A stretch of DNA of 64,000 bases from Scilla litardierei (lineage: Eukaryota > Streptophyta > Magnoliopsida > Asparagales > Asparagaceae): NCBI GenBank assembly GCA_030789695.1, contig CM061141.1:280123871-280187870 (forward strand), written 5' to 3'. Of the stretch, positions 43,343 through 54,969 are shown piece by piece. The notes beneath the pieces were generated by a model. The model was not told where the DNA came from. It searched no databases and saw only the letters and a program-made list of their open reading frames with translations. The position numbers and the translations under genes were made by a program. Numbering within the stretch: the first letter of the stretch is position 1; each line of letters opens with the position of its first letter.

Positions 43343-44500
43343 GGTTTTTGCTTTATTTTTACCTTTTCTTTATTTTTGTTTTAGAGATTTTTAGTGTATT
43401 GAGTCATCCGACCAAAAATTTTGTGATAACGGGTCCTATTTTTCTTGACAGGAGAGGAGATAGGTAGATCCATCATGAGGAGGATGAACGAGACAACGAG
43501 GAGCGCCCCAAGATGGCGTTCGACGCTTAGGAGGAGCATGAAATCGACTGGAGGAAGAAAGACGCAGTTTAGAGCCCAAACGAAGACAAACAGCAGAACA
43601 CAAGGCTCACTCGGCCGAGTATACTAGTCACTCGGCCGAGTCCAGAAGTTCGTCCGGCCGAGCCGCTCACGAACGAGGGAAGTCTGCTGTACCCAACTCT
43701 CTGTCTATTTTCCTCATTTCATTAGAACTGCTACTCGGCCGAGTCTACATTTTCACTCGGCCGAGTAAAACGGATACCCTCCTAGGGCGAGTCATGCCGA
43801 GTAGCTTGAGTCACTCGGCCGAATGGACTTACTCCACTCGGCCGAGGCTGGCAAAGCCACTCGGCCGAAGCGATATCGGGGAGAAATTTCTATTTGCCTC
43901 GCTCGGCCGAGTGAGAACGTCACTCGGCCGAGTCGTAACTTTTCTATATATAAGCTGAAGGGGGGCGCGGAATTCGAAAACGAAAAATCCCCAATTCTCG
44001 CCCACGCCCCTTCAGCTCCCACGCCCGATTAGAGATCGCTCGACCCTCACTCGCCCGACCACCGCTGCCCCGCCGCCGCTCGGCCCGCCACCGCCGGTCG
44101 AGCCCGCCGACGCCTCGCCCGAGTCGCCGCCGGCAGCCTTGTCTCTGATCACCTCCGGTTCGCTCGTTTTTCACCATTTTCTCCTCTTTTTGCGTAGTTT
44201 TTGAGGATCCGTGTATTAATCGAACCCCTAACCCGAATCAATTCCCATATCTATCTGTTATACCCCTATTGCTCCATACATTTTGATTATTACTCGCTGA
44301 CATCGCTTTTCCATGCGCAGGTTGCTTTTTGGAGCTTAGGGGAGCTCAGGGGAGCTTCTACGGGCTGCTCAGGACTTCGTGGAGGCGCGGACTTCGCACG
44401 CTTCCACTGCTTAGCACTCGCGGCGTGTTTGGGTAAACTCTTTCCACTCTTTGTGCATACGCCGCACTTTTCACTTTTTCGGCGCGCGCTCGGGGCCGAT
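43343..44500 (+). promoter_or_regulatory. ORF1-ORF2 intergenic region of element C
   Basis: CTCGGCCGAG palindromes from about 43610 to 43935, a CTATATATAAG box at 43944-43954, a GC-rich leader, and a splice-acceptor-like GCGCAG-G at about 44316-44321. ORF2 starts at the ATG at 44501. Interpreted as an internal promoter for ORF2. Confidence 0.6.
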
Positions 44501-46295
44501 ATGCCGCCCCGGACACGGCCACGGTCGGATGATGCCGGCCCCTCCCACGAGTTGGAGGACTCTCCTCCACCGTCACCCACACACCCCGCACAGCCTGCAG
44601 GCCCCGCACACCCCGCACAGCCTGCAGTGCACCCACAGCCCGCACAGCCTCTCCCTGCCGATCCACAGCCACATCCCCCCACCTTCTTTCGACGCCGGTG
44701 CCTTCTGGGCCCGGATCACAGGCCACCACGCCGCCTTTGACCCTAGTAGGGCCAAGGCCTCGGCCATTGTCCACCCATGCCTACGTATTGCCCAGCGCTT
44801 TATGGCGACCACCTTTTTGGCCAGATATGAGCCGGGCACGATGTCTACGCCAGAGCTTTACATGCTCTACGCGATGACACGTCCCAGAGCTCTATCTAGG
44901 GATGGAGACGAGCTTGTCCCCGCCGTCGTGATCGACATTGCGGCTTGGTTTTTAGACCGTATCATTGTGTCGGTGGGCGCTCGCTCACCGATATGCTGCG
45001 GCGGTCTGATCACCCTGCTTACCATGATGACCGGCGAGGACCTACCCGACGACCTGCGACGCGTTCCGGGCCCCACTTCCTTGTCGATAGACGTTATGGC
45101 CCGGATGAAGATGCTGCGTCCGCATGGTGAGCGTCATTGGGTCTGGTTGCACGGCCCTTTCGGTGCCAACTACATGATTCTCCCGAGCCCAGCTCGGACC
45201 CAGATTGCACCGGCCCATGTTGACTGGCTCCCAGCGATGGATGTCATCATCCCCGCTGCGTACGTGCTCGAGGCCGAGGAGGCCGAGCAGGCCCACGCTG
45301 CCCACGCTACCCAGGCTGCTCCCGCAGACCCTGCTGCACACCCTGCCGAGCCTGCTGCCGACCCCGTCGACCCTGTGGCCCCTCAGCCTGTTCCTGACGT
45401 TTCCACTGCTCCTGACACTTCTGTCCCCACCTCTGTCAGTGTCGAGAGTACTTTTGCTGAGCCCACTTCCACCACTGTCACCACTTCCGAGGCTGTCCCC
45501 ACCACTCCCGCTGCCACCTCTGGCCCTCTGTCCGTGGAGCCTCTTTGCTCCGCACTCCCCGAGCGCCCGCCGACCTTTGTCGAGAGTGGAGCGCCCTCGT
45601 TTGCCGCGGTCGTGGAGACCATGGCTAGCATGATCTCCGCTGGGATTGCGCCTTTTGGTCCACACAGTTCCGCCCCAGCGGTAGAGTCCTCTGTCTCCAC
45701 AGCCGCCGTATTCTCCGAGAGCGTCGTGGCGTCTGTCCACACTTCTGGGCCACTGACCTCTCTTGCCACCTCGTTGCCTCTTTTGCACACTTCCTTTGCT
45801 GCCGCTGCCTCTACTTCTCACCAGCCGGTGCCCCGGCCTCACACTGAGGCCAGGCCCACATTTGCTGGCGTGGCACCTTTTGTCCCCTTCCCTGCTGAGC
45901 CCGTTACATACTCCACTCGCGTACGCCAGCCCCGCCCCGCGCAGCCTAGACCGGTGCGACCCTCTGCACCACCCCCGCCCGACACGGTACTGCAGAGCAT
46001 ACGTGCTCTGGAGTTGGCGGTGAGTGGTATTAGAGCTGACCTTAGGACCCTGTCCTCCACCGTCTCTACGATGGCTGGACGCTCTGCCCTGATCCCTCAG
46101 ATCCACTACTGCCTGACACAGATCTTAGAGCGTCTTCCGCACGTACCACCACCCACCCAGCAGGTTCCCGCACACACTGCCACACACACTAGACCTGCTT
46201 CCACTTCCACGCCCACCCCAGCTCAGCAGCCTACACCACCACCACCACCACCACCTCCGCCTCAGGACGGAGACGGCGCAGCACCACCTTCCTAG
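44501..46295 (+). pseudogene. ORF2 of element C (internal deletion and frameshift)
   Basis: The N-terminus (MPPRTRPR) matches B for about 60 codons. Then roughly 375 bp, coding for the first half of the conserved domain, are missing near 44671 and the frame shifts. The remainder, from PPPSFDAGAF to the proline-rich end QDGDGAAPPS at 46295, is open in another frame. A long open frame from 44451 crosses the deletion but reads the N-terminal part out of frame. The protein is therefore probably inactive. Confidence 0.82.
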
Positions 46296-48242
46296 GCACC
46301 CTTGATGCCATCGATTCCTTTTGCCGTTGCGCTGCCCGTTTCTGCTGGGTCCTGATGCCTTTTTGACCACCCCCCCTCCACTCACCTTTTTGTGATTCTC
46401 ATTTGCCGTATCTTTATATATCTTTTTTGGGAGAGAGGGAGAGCTTTTGGTGACCCATTTATACTCGTATCACTCATATCTGTGCATGCATCATATCCGC
46501 ATCATATTTTCGTTTCTTTATTTTTCGTTTTATTATCTTTTTTCTTTCCATCATGCATGCATCCTCACTTGCCCCTCTCATTACTTGTCTCTCTGTGTGC
46601 CACACTTTGCACATTGAGGACAATGTGCACTTTAGCTTGGGGGAGTGAGTTCTCACGTTCCTTTTTCGATTTGCCACCTTTATTTTTAGTTTTTCACACC
46701 GTTTCTTTTCACTTTTGCACTCATTTTTCTTTATTTTCTTTCATTTTTCCATGCATCACGTTTTTCTTGTTTCTCTGTGTGCCGCATTGCATAGTTTTAT
46801 TTTTCTTATCTTTATTTCTTTCCTTTTTCATCTCATGCTAGAGATGAATTTTCTGTGATGATGTCTACGTGGAGTTAGCTCATTCTATATGCATGCTATA
46901 TTTGTCATGTCTTAGATTTTATTTCTGATATCATATGCTATGACTTGCTTTGCATCTAGAATAGTAACCCACACTTTCTCCGCATGAAAATGGATGAATT
47001 TTTATTATTAACTGAGCCTGAATATTCATATGTATGCTATCACAGAAAACACACCAAGATTCACGCATTAAATGCCTATATCTGGAGTACCGATTTCTTT
47101 TCCTATATCACTTCTATATGCATGAATTGTACACTTCACTTCGGGATGATTGAATGATGTTAGTTATGATATATCTGGATTAGTTAGCTTTTTTGTGATC
47201 GAAACTGAGTAGATTAGATTACCCTGCTGAAGTTGTCGTGCATGTCTTATAGAGTGAACCGAGAGTTATATATATTTCTTTCTCCACAAATCTTGAACAT
47301 CATTTCTCTACTTTTAAAAAAAAAAATCATTGGTGAATCTCCCCTTAGTGATTCTATTTTATGGCATTTCCCCCGCTATTAATTCCTAGCTCCAAATCCC
47401 TTCTTCTAAAAAAAATAAATATATAAAGAGAGAAAAACATTCTTGTATATCATTATCTCTCTCTGAGTTGGGATCATTGTGTATATATTGCTTATATAAA
47501 AAAAAGAAAAAAAAGAGAAAAGAGAAAAGAGGAAAAATCCTCAATAAAAGATCCCATCTCACTTTCTTTCTTTCTTCTTTCTCTTCTTTGCTTTTGGAGC
47601 TATATGAAAATGGGGATGTAAATATTTTTGTGCCACCACGCTTATAGATAAGCTTGGGGGAGGGGATCCATTGATGTGTGAGAGAGTGACTACTTGACAT
47701 TGCACGACAACCTAGGCTAAGTAATATTCTATACTCGGTGAGATTGTTTCTAGCTTCACGAAATCCAGAAATCTAAGCCTAGCGTTCATTTCATGAAATC
47801 CAAACTTTTCCATTCTCTCTATTCTATAGTGTGATACTCTTATACTCCAGATAGAAAGCGTTCAATTGAAAAGTGTGTGATCTGTGATTTGTATACCGCT
47901 TTAAATGATTCAGGCAATGTTAATTTTAAAATCATTCCGTTCTTCATGATTATATCATTGTTCGTGGGTTTTCTATTTCTATTTGCACTATTATACTATG
48001 ATATCAAAATAAGATTCTTTGACATGTATTTCTCATTCGGTGCATGCTATAAGAGTAAGTGAAACCCACGTCCTGAGAAAATAATCTAGCACCCTACCTC
48101 TTCGCTTCTTTCTTTCGTCTTTATTTTCATTTGGTTTTCATTCTTCTTCGTTTTTCATTTTTTTCGTTTTTCGCCGTTTTCGTTTTCCGAATCCACCGGG
48201 TTCGCCTTTTTACTTATCTTCCTCGAGGACGAGTAAGAGGCA
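46296..48242 (+). other. 3' untranslated region of element C
   Basis: About 1.95 kb, non-coding. It holds a GCACATT/AATGTGC hairpin with loop GAGGAC (46609-46628) followed by AGCTTGGGGGAG (46634-46645), CTTAT-AG-ATAAG then CTTGGGGGAG near 47640-47663, and CTTCCTC/GAGTAAG with loop GAGGAC (48218-48237) before the true purine tract. Matching modules occur in A, B and E. Confidence 0.7.
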
Positions 48243-48256
48243 AGCTTGGGGGATTT
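48243..48256 (+). other. Polypurine tract, element C
   Basis: AGCTTGGGGGATTT directly before the 3' LTR. Confidence 0.85.
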
Positions 48257-50074
48257 TGATCACTCCATATTTTACACCTTTTCCCGTGGATTTGCATGCC
48301 ATTTTGATCGCCCAAATCATGTTTTTCACGATATATCGACGATATTGCGATGCTTTTCACGATTTGTTGTTTTTGTCGCATTTCAGGTGATTTGGCGCGA
48401 TTAGGAGTGATCTCGAGACGCGCTTACTCTACACGACCACCGACGACCTCCCCGAGGGATATTTTGCTGTTGGAGAGGAGCGGAAGAAGAATGGACGTCG
48501 CAGGAGCGACGAGGAGGCCAAAACAATCAGATTGGGCATCTTTTGTGTCCCACTCGGCAGAGTGGAGGAGCCACTCGGCCGACCAGCGAGACACTGCTCG
48601 GCCGACCCATTCAGACACGTTTTCCATGTGTACTCGGCCGAGCGACGGAGACCACATCGGCCGAGTGACGATACCACGTCCGCCCAAGTGGCGCCCGGAC
48701 GAAGGCCCTCAAAAAGATCGAAGCTACTGTTTTTCGGCCACCTGAGCTTCAGAAGACCCACTCGGCCGAGTGGTAAACCGCGTCCGCCCGAGTGCAGTGA
48801 AGCCATCGGCCGATTGACGACAACTCACTCGGCCGAGCCGCCTCCGAACTGAAGACCCTTGAAGCCCCCGACTTACTGGAAAATGACAGGGTTTTCACTC
48901 GGCCGAGCGACTTTTGTCACTCGGCCGAGTGTGATGCGCTGCCTGTAGCGAAATTTGCGGAAAACAGGCTGTGCAGGGGCGTTTTGGTCAGGATTTTTGG
49001 ACGATTTTTGGGGCTATTTAAGCCCTGTTTTTACCCTAGTTTTAGGAGCCATCTCTTAGATTTTTTGCAGCTTTTTGAGATTACTTTTTAGCTTTATTAT
49101 TTTGTGATTGGAGAAGAGAAAAACTTGGATTTTTGTTGGATTAATTGAAGAACTACTTTGGTTTGCATCTCTCTTCCCCAAGAACTCTATTTTTATTGTT
49201 CATATCATTGTTGTGATGAATTCCATTGTCTATTTCATTGATTATTTTTGTGCTATTGCTATGATTTGTGAGTAGTCTCCACGTCTTGGGGCGTGGGGAT
49301 AAACCCTACAAGCCCAATTTCGTATTTGTGATAAATTGGTAGAAATTGTGCTAGAATCAATAATTAGAGATTAGATTGGGATCGAATTACTACGGATAGC
49401 TAGGTATTCATATCAATTGGGATTTGCAAGAGATTGGATCCCAATTTGATAGGAAGCCCTAGAAATCCGAATTGGGTTGGAGTCGGATTTTCGAAGTATC
49501 GGTTTGCAAGAGATTGGACCGATACTAGGATCTCCGGTTGCAATTCCGTGCCGATACCCGTTTGCAAGAGATTGGACGGGTAGGAACTATCCTAATTTAG
49601 ATTGTGGACCGAGTTTGCAAGAGATTGGGCTCGGTGCGCAATTGGACGATGATGTTGATCCTAATGCTAGCTTTCCTAGGCTAGGGTTTGCAAGAGATTG
49701 GACCCGACCCTAGGATAGCTATAGACCGGCAACAGCGCGAGAGCGTGAGCTTGGTTCCACATTTAGTTGCAACTAGTTCATCCAAATTCTCATTCTAGCA
49801 ATTTTGATACCGACGAACCACATTTATGAAACACGGTGAGTAGTGGGGATTCCCCACTCCCTAGACGTTCTTTATTTGATTTGATATTTCGCACATTTGT
49901 CTGACGATTGTGACAGGATCGCCCAAGGCAATTCTCTCTATTCTTAAATAGCCAGGTTGATTAGGAGCAAGCACGGTCATTCATCCTCCCTGTGTTCGAT
50001 ACCCGCTCGCCGCTATACCGTGCGCTTGCGGTAAAACTACAACCGTTCTTTGGGTGTACGTCCTGGAGTGATCA
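48257..50074 (+). repeat. 3' LTR of element C
   Basis: 1818 bp, same length as the 5' copy. TATTTAA is at 49015-49021 and the hairpin series at about 49410-49716. Confidence 0.96.
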
Positions 50075-50079
50075 CCAGT

Positions 50080-52254
50080 CGGTCGGCAATCCTTCTTGGA
50101 CCGACTAGTTAGCTTTCTAAATTTCTCAGGAATTACTGTTTATCGTTAGTCGGTCTAAGAACGTTGGTTGACCGACTAGGTTGCAAACTAGTCGGTCAGC
50201 AATGCTTCTTGAACCAACTAACTCATTAAATTATTTTTGTATCAGTTACTGTTCACTCTTAGTCGGTCTAAGAACGTTCATCGACCGACTAGATGCCAAA
50301 CTAGTCGGTCAGTACTTGTTCATGGACCGACTAACTCTAGAATCCTATTTTCGTTCAGGAGTTACTGTTTGCACTTAGTCGGTCTGCGTTGGTCGACCGA
50401 CCGACTAGTTGCCAAACTAGTCGGTCAGTGGTTGCTCTTTGACCGACTAACCAGTGTCAAAACCCTAATTTCTGGGCAGCCGCCAGCCTAGCCTATTTAA
50501 ACCCAACCCATTCGACTTCTTCTTCTCCAACACGACCCAAAACCCTAAAAACTTCACCCTTCAGCCCCCATCTTCCTCCAAGCTTCATTTCTCCATTCCA
50601 AGCCTCAAATCCATCATCCAATCCATCCATCTACTCTATCTACCTCTCATCTTCCCCAAATCTCCATCAAAATCCATCAAATCCCCAAATCCCCCAAAAC
50701 CCTAGTTTCCCCAAACTTCTCCAATCTCTTCCAGGTCTGATCCTAGGGTTCCCCGGAGTGTTCCTTCCGTCTTCTCTCGGTAAGAAATCGTTCTACCGTT
50801 GTTTTCATAACTTATTGATAATTTTGGTGAAACCCTAATTAATTTCATGTTGTTTGTTGATTGTCCCCCAAAACAGCGATTTCCCCCGTAGGTAGCTCCC
50901 GTGTGACGAAGTGATCGTCAATCCCCGGTGCTAGGCAAGTGAAACTTGCCACTTAGGGTTTAGGCCATGTTTTAGGCCATTTGCATGTTGTAGGCGTAAA
51001 AGAGGCTAGGCGACGAAATGATACTCGCCTAGGCGCAAATTGGGGAATTAGCTTGACAACGAAGCTAATTCCGACTTTTAGCGTGTTGCACAATTACCAT
51101 GTCATGTTTACTTTCAATTAACGGTACGCGAATATGTCATGTCATTGCATTTCACCTGTCACGTTTAATTTAATTAACGGTACGCAAATAAATTGTCATG
51201 ATCTCGCATTCCTTAGGTATTGCTGTGATTGCGTAGCTTCGCTACAATGTTGTGTTCCTGGCTCGTGTTCCAGAAGCGGGCCATGTGTTGGTTGATAGCC
51301 AATGCCCGAATTGCGTGTTCCGGCTAGGTGTTCCCTACGCCATACTAGTGTTCCTGGCTCGTGACCAGAAGCGAGCATAATGAGTTGCTAACCCCAACGC
51401 TCGATACATTGAATTGTGAACTAAGAATGCGAGCTCAATGGCGGGGCAACCCTAGGCTCACTAGATGAGCTCAATGTGCAGGGACCCCAGGCTCCATATC
51501 GTGTGAATATTGGGTAGTGTTTAGTGCCGATCGGTCTGAAATGCTATGCCATTCAGCGAATGGCCTAAACACCTACAAAATGTGAATTGATTGAATTGAT
51601 AGTAGCTTGGCTACTCTTGTCTTGTCCCGATGATTGTTCTCTTGTACAAATTGTCTCGCCATGTTTTAATTGTGCACTCATGTTATAACTGCCATGTCAT
51701 GCATACTAAACTGCTAGGTTGCTAGATGCCTCACTTTCAGTTTCCTTGCCCAAGTCTTTTTAGACTTGCTGACATGTGCCCCTTTACTCTTTTGGGTGAC
51801 ACATGTTAGATCCTGAGCCCGAGTACCTCGTTGAGGACGAGGTGTTTGCCGACGCCGAGCCCGAGCTTGTGTTTGACGGGGAGTATGTGGACACTGGGAC
51901 CAGTCCTAGTGTCTTCGTGTGTTTTACTTTTGTTAGACAGTTGTTTTGTTATCGGTGCGTAGCACCTATACTTTGTTATTGTCGTTGCTTTTGTTGGCCT
52001 TGTTCTGGGCCTTAGACTCTTTTCCTTTAGCCTGGTGGCTTTTCTGGATGTCGAACTTATTTAAGATGTTGGACAATATTTGTGAGATGTGAATTTTATT
52101 TCAGTCTCTCCTTGTGTTATTATTGCTATTCTGTTGTGGTTACAGGGACCTGTTTTTGCATTGTGGACGCTTATCGGGTTTGGGGCTTCACAGCTCCACT
52201 CTCGTGCGGACCTTTTCACGTCTCGCCTCCATTTTAGGGAAGCGGGGCGTGACA
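50080..52254 (+). repeat. 3' LTR of element D, second part
   Basis: 2175 bp that complete the LTR begun at 37189 (317 + 2175 = 2492, the length of the 5' LTR). It ends GGGCGTGACA and is followed by the CCATC duplication. Confidence 0.95.
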
Positions 52255-52259
52255 CCATC

Positions 52260-53640
52260 TGAGCCCTACAGACCGTTGGTTTACTTTAATCGCTAGCCTT
52301 ATCAGCAATAGCAACAGTATCAGCAACCGGCAGATCAAAAGCCAAATCTGGAGGCAACCTTGGATGCCTTTATTAGCGGCCAAACTAAGTTTAATACAGA
52401 AATTTGAACCATCCATAAGAATCTCCAAGCCACAGATGACAGATTGTCCGCCCAAATGACTCAACTTCTAAAGGCTCAAGGAAGATTGCCATCCCAACCT
52501 GAGCCAAATCCTAGGGGCCAAGTTGATGCAGTGGTAGCGGTCATGACGATAGGAGGAAAGAGTACTGACACTGTTATGGTGCCGGTCTCTAAGAAAGTGG
52601 ATCAACAAGCTTCGATGCTTATTCAAGAGGAAGATACTACCATCTCCAAGCCCATTGTCGCTGAGGATGAGGAGAGAATTATTGATGAGACACACGCCAC
52701 TGCAGAGAAGGAGGCTTCTCTACCACATCGCCCACTCCCATCACTGCAGCACCCACGTATGTTCCAACTTCTGACAAATCCATGCCGACGGATGCTGCCA
52801 AGGACAATGGAAGCCGACCTCCACCACCTTACCTGCAGAGATTGGCCATGGCGAAGCTTGAGAAAAAGTATGCTAAGTTTATAGAGCTTCTCAAAAGGAT
52901 TCATTTGAATATCCCCTTCATGGACACGCTCACAGAGATCCCTACGTATGCTAAATTCTTGAAGGATCTAATAGCGGGGAAGATAAAGCAAGAAGCGGTT
53001 AAGCAAGCGGATAGTTGCACTTCCGTCATCAAGAACACCCTAACAAAGAAGTTGCCAGATCATGGAAGTTTCACGGTGCCGTGCTCCATTGGTGGCACCA
53101 CCATTGATAGAGCATTGGTTGACTTGGGGGCGAGAATTAGTTTGATGCCGTTTACTATTTTTAAGAGACTAAATACGAGATCAGAGCTTGAACCCACCGA
53201 CACGAGTATTCAACTAGCAGACCAATCAATCACATGCCCAGTCGGCATCGCACGCGACGTCATTCTATAGATACCGGGTGGGATATGCATGCCGGTGGAC
53301 TTTGTTATCATGGACATGTCCGAGAAAGGTAGTTATCAGATATTCTGGGGCGTCCTTTCATGGCCACAGCTGGAGCCTTGATCGACGTCTATGAGGGGAC
53401 GCTATCTATGAACGTTGGCAACATTGAGATCGAGTTCCAACTCCCAAGGCCAATGAAGGAGCATTTTCCGCATGAGGATGCAAGCTATCTTGAGCTCCTA
53501 GAGGACGACACCACCGATGAATATGCTATGGAGGAATTTACTAGAGATCCCATGAGGAAGATCTTAGATGATGATGGCGACGTCATACATGACAAGGCGT
53601 TGGCGGCCTACTTATGAGTCTTAGACGAGGAGCCGCCCGG
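52260..53640 (+). pseudogene. gag-protease of element E, 3' part (broken)
   Basis: Resumes E's ORF1 after element D. It contains a linker with an RLPSQPEPNPRG motif shared with A and B, the PPYLQRLAMAKLEKKY region, and a retropepsin-like part (ALVDLGARISLMP, where the family has DLGAS, so the active-site Ser is Arg). A stop at about 53268 and a frameshift near 53340 follow. It ends with an acidic tail equivalent to MDLLDEV of B. No pol follows. Confidence 0.83.
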
Positions 53641-53750
53641 TGTACCATTTCATGATTAACAACTAGAGGCTACGATCTTTTCGGTCGGTGAAGGCCAACG
53701 AGGAGAGGCATGCCAACTTCCACTGCATGGACTCATTGGAAAGCACGACA

Positions 53751-53850
53751 GGCGCATCTCATATGCGCCCAACATCAAGGACTGTCATTGAAAATCTATA
53801 GGAAGTCGAGCTTACGACTTTAAATAAGCGCTTATTGAGAGGCAACCCGA
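53751..53850 (+). other. Conserved stem-loops at the end of ORF1, element E
   Basis: GGCGCAT/ATGCGCC with loop CTCAT (53751-53769) and AAGTCG/CGACTT (53803-53820), then GAGGCAACCCGA. They occupy the same place as in A, B and C, with compensating arm changes. Confidence 0.75.
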
Positions 53851-54969
53851 ATTTTCTTTCTTTTTAGTCTTATTTTTATTTTTATTCTTATTCAAAAACC
53901 AAAATAAAAAAACGTATTTTAATTCATTAGAAAACTATAAAATATAAAATATTATAAATTTTTTTGATGTGTTCTATCTTTTACAGGTGAACAATGGAGA
54001 GAGTGTGCAAAACGATGAAAAAGAGGAGAAGGAACCAAGAAGAGACGAGGCATAAAGCCATACATTCTTTGGAGGCCAAGAGGAGGCTGCTCGACTGAGC
54101 AGGCTAAGCGCTCAGTCGAGCTACAGTCAGCTGAAGGAAGGAGCAAAAAGAGCACTCTGTAATTAAATCGACTCGACCCAGTAGCTACCCTACTTGGTCG
54201 AGCTACAGTCGGAGTCGGAAATAGCTGAAAACATCGCTCTGTAATCAATTCCACTTAGTTGAGCTACATTCGAAGCAAGATGAGCTGAAAAACACCACTC
54301 TATAATTTATTCAGCTCGACCGAGCTGAGTGAGCAGCTTGGTCGAGTAGCTGGGCGACAGATTCAGGGATTAACTCTTAAATTTCATATCTTTTTTACTC
54401 GATCGAGCAGTCTACACTGCTCGACCAAGCATCGACTGGAGGGGCGGGGCCCACTTTTCAAATCATAAACAGACTCGGCCCAACCCTAATAAAACCCGAT
54501 CCGCCTCTAATCCCCCCAATTCAAAAACAGCCCGAGCTCGAGCGACCCTCCTCCCCTAACCCTAACTCGATCGTCCCCTCACACCGGTCCTCCGCCGTGC
54601 ATGCCGTCTGAGCACCGTCGCCCCATCGACTAGGTCCCCCCCGCACCCCCTCTCTCTCCACACTCCCCACTCTCTATTTCACCCAAATTGAACCCCTAAT
54701 TATAATTTTTTCCATTTTCGAACACTAAACCAAAATTAATTCCATTACCTGTCACTAATACTATCTTAATTTGCTATTGCAGGTACATTTGGAGCGTTTC
54801 GAGGAGACGCTTGGTTTGTGATAGCTTGGGGGACGTCTTGCTTCGAGGCTTTGTGCATACGTCCATTCTTTGCGACTGCTTCGCTTCGCGATATCGGTAC
54901 ACCCGTCCCTTGCATTATTATTTATATAGTATATCGTGTTGCACCCATTCGCTCACCACACACACCGTA
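53851..54969 (+). promoter_or_regulatory. ORF1-ORF2 intergenic region of element E
   Basis: Contains CTCGACTGAG, GGTCGAGC, CTCGACCGAG and CTCGATCGAG words between about 54088 and 54432. These are the same palindrome type as in E's own LTR (CTCGACCGAG) and differ from the CTCGGCCGAG of A, B and C. A splice-acceptor-like TTGCAG-G lies near 54778-54784. No clear TATA box was seen. Confidence 0.5.

Larger units (their letters stand above)
37506..50074 (+). mobile_element. Element C: Athila-like retrotransposon with pol and ORF2 but no gag-protease
   Basis: A complete element with LTRs of 1818 bp (37506-39323 and 48257-50074) that differ at about 7 positions by eye, and a perfect target duplication CCAGT (37501-37505 and 50075-50079) in D's 3' LTR. 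It is the youngest insertion whose age can be judged here. Order: 5' LTR, tRNA-Asp-type primer site, pol (RT-RNase H-integrase fused to the ORF1 tail found in A and B), stem-loops, palindrome array and TATA-like box, ORF2 (deleted), 3' region, purine tract, 3' LTR. Gag and protease are wholly absent: the pol start is only about 55 bp from the primer site. Its mobility must have used Gag from another element. Confidence 0.95.
29869..52254 (+). mobile_element. Element D: chromovirus (Tekay/Del-like) Ty3/gypsy retrotransposon, interrupted by element C
   Basis: Bounded by LTRs of 2492 bp (29869-32360 and 37189-37505 joined to 50080-52254) with a perfect 5-bp target duplication CCATC (29864-29868 and 52255-52259) in element E's gag. 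It encodes gag with two zinc knuckles, protease, RT, RNase H, integrase and a chromodomain-like C-terminus. By eye the LTRs differ at only about 17 positions (under 1%). Gag has an in-frame stop, two intron-like interruptions occur, and one base is missing in the integrase. The clade call rests on the C-terminal module and the very long LTR. Confidence 0.93.
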
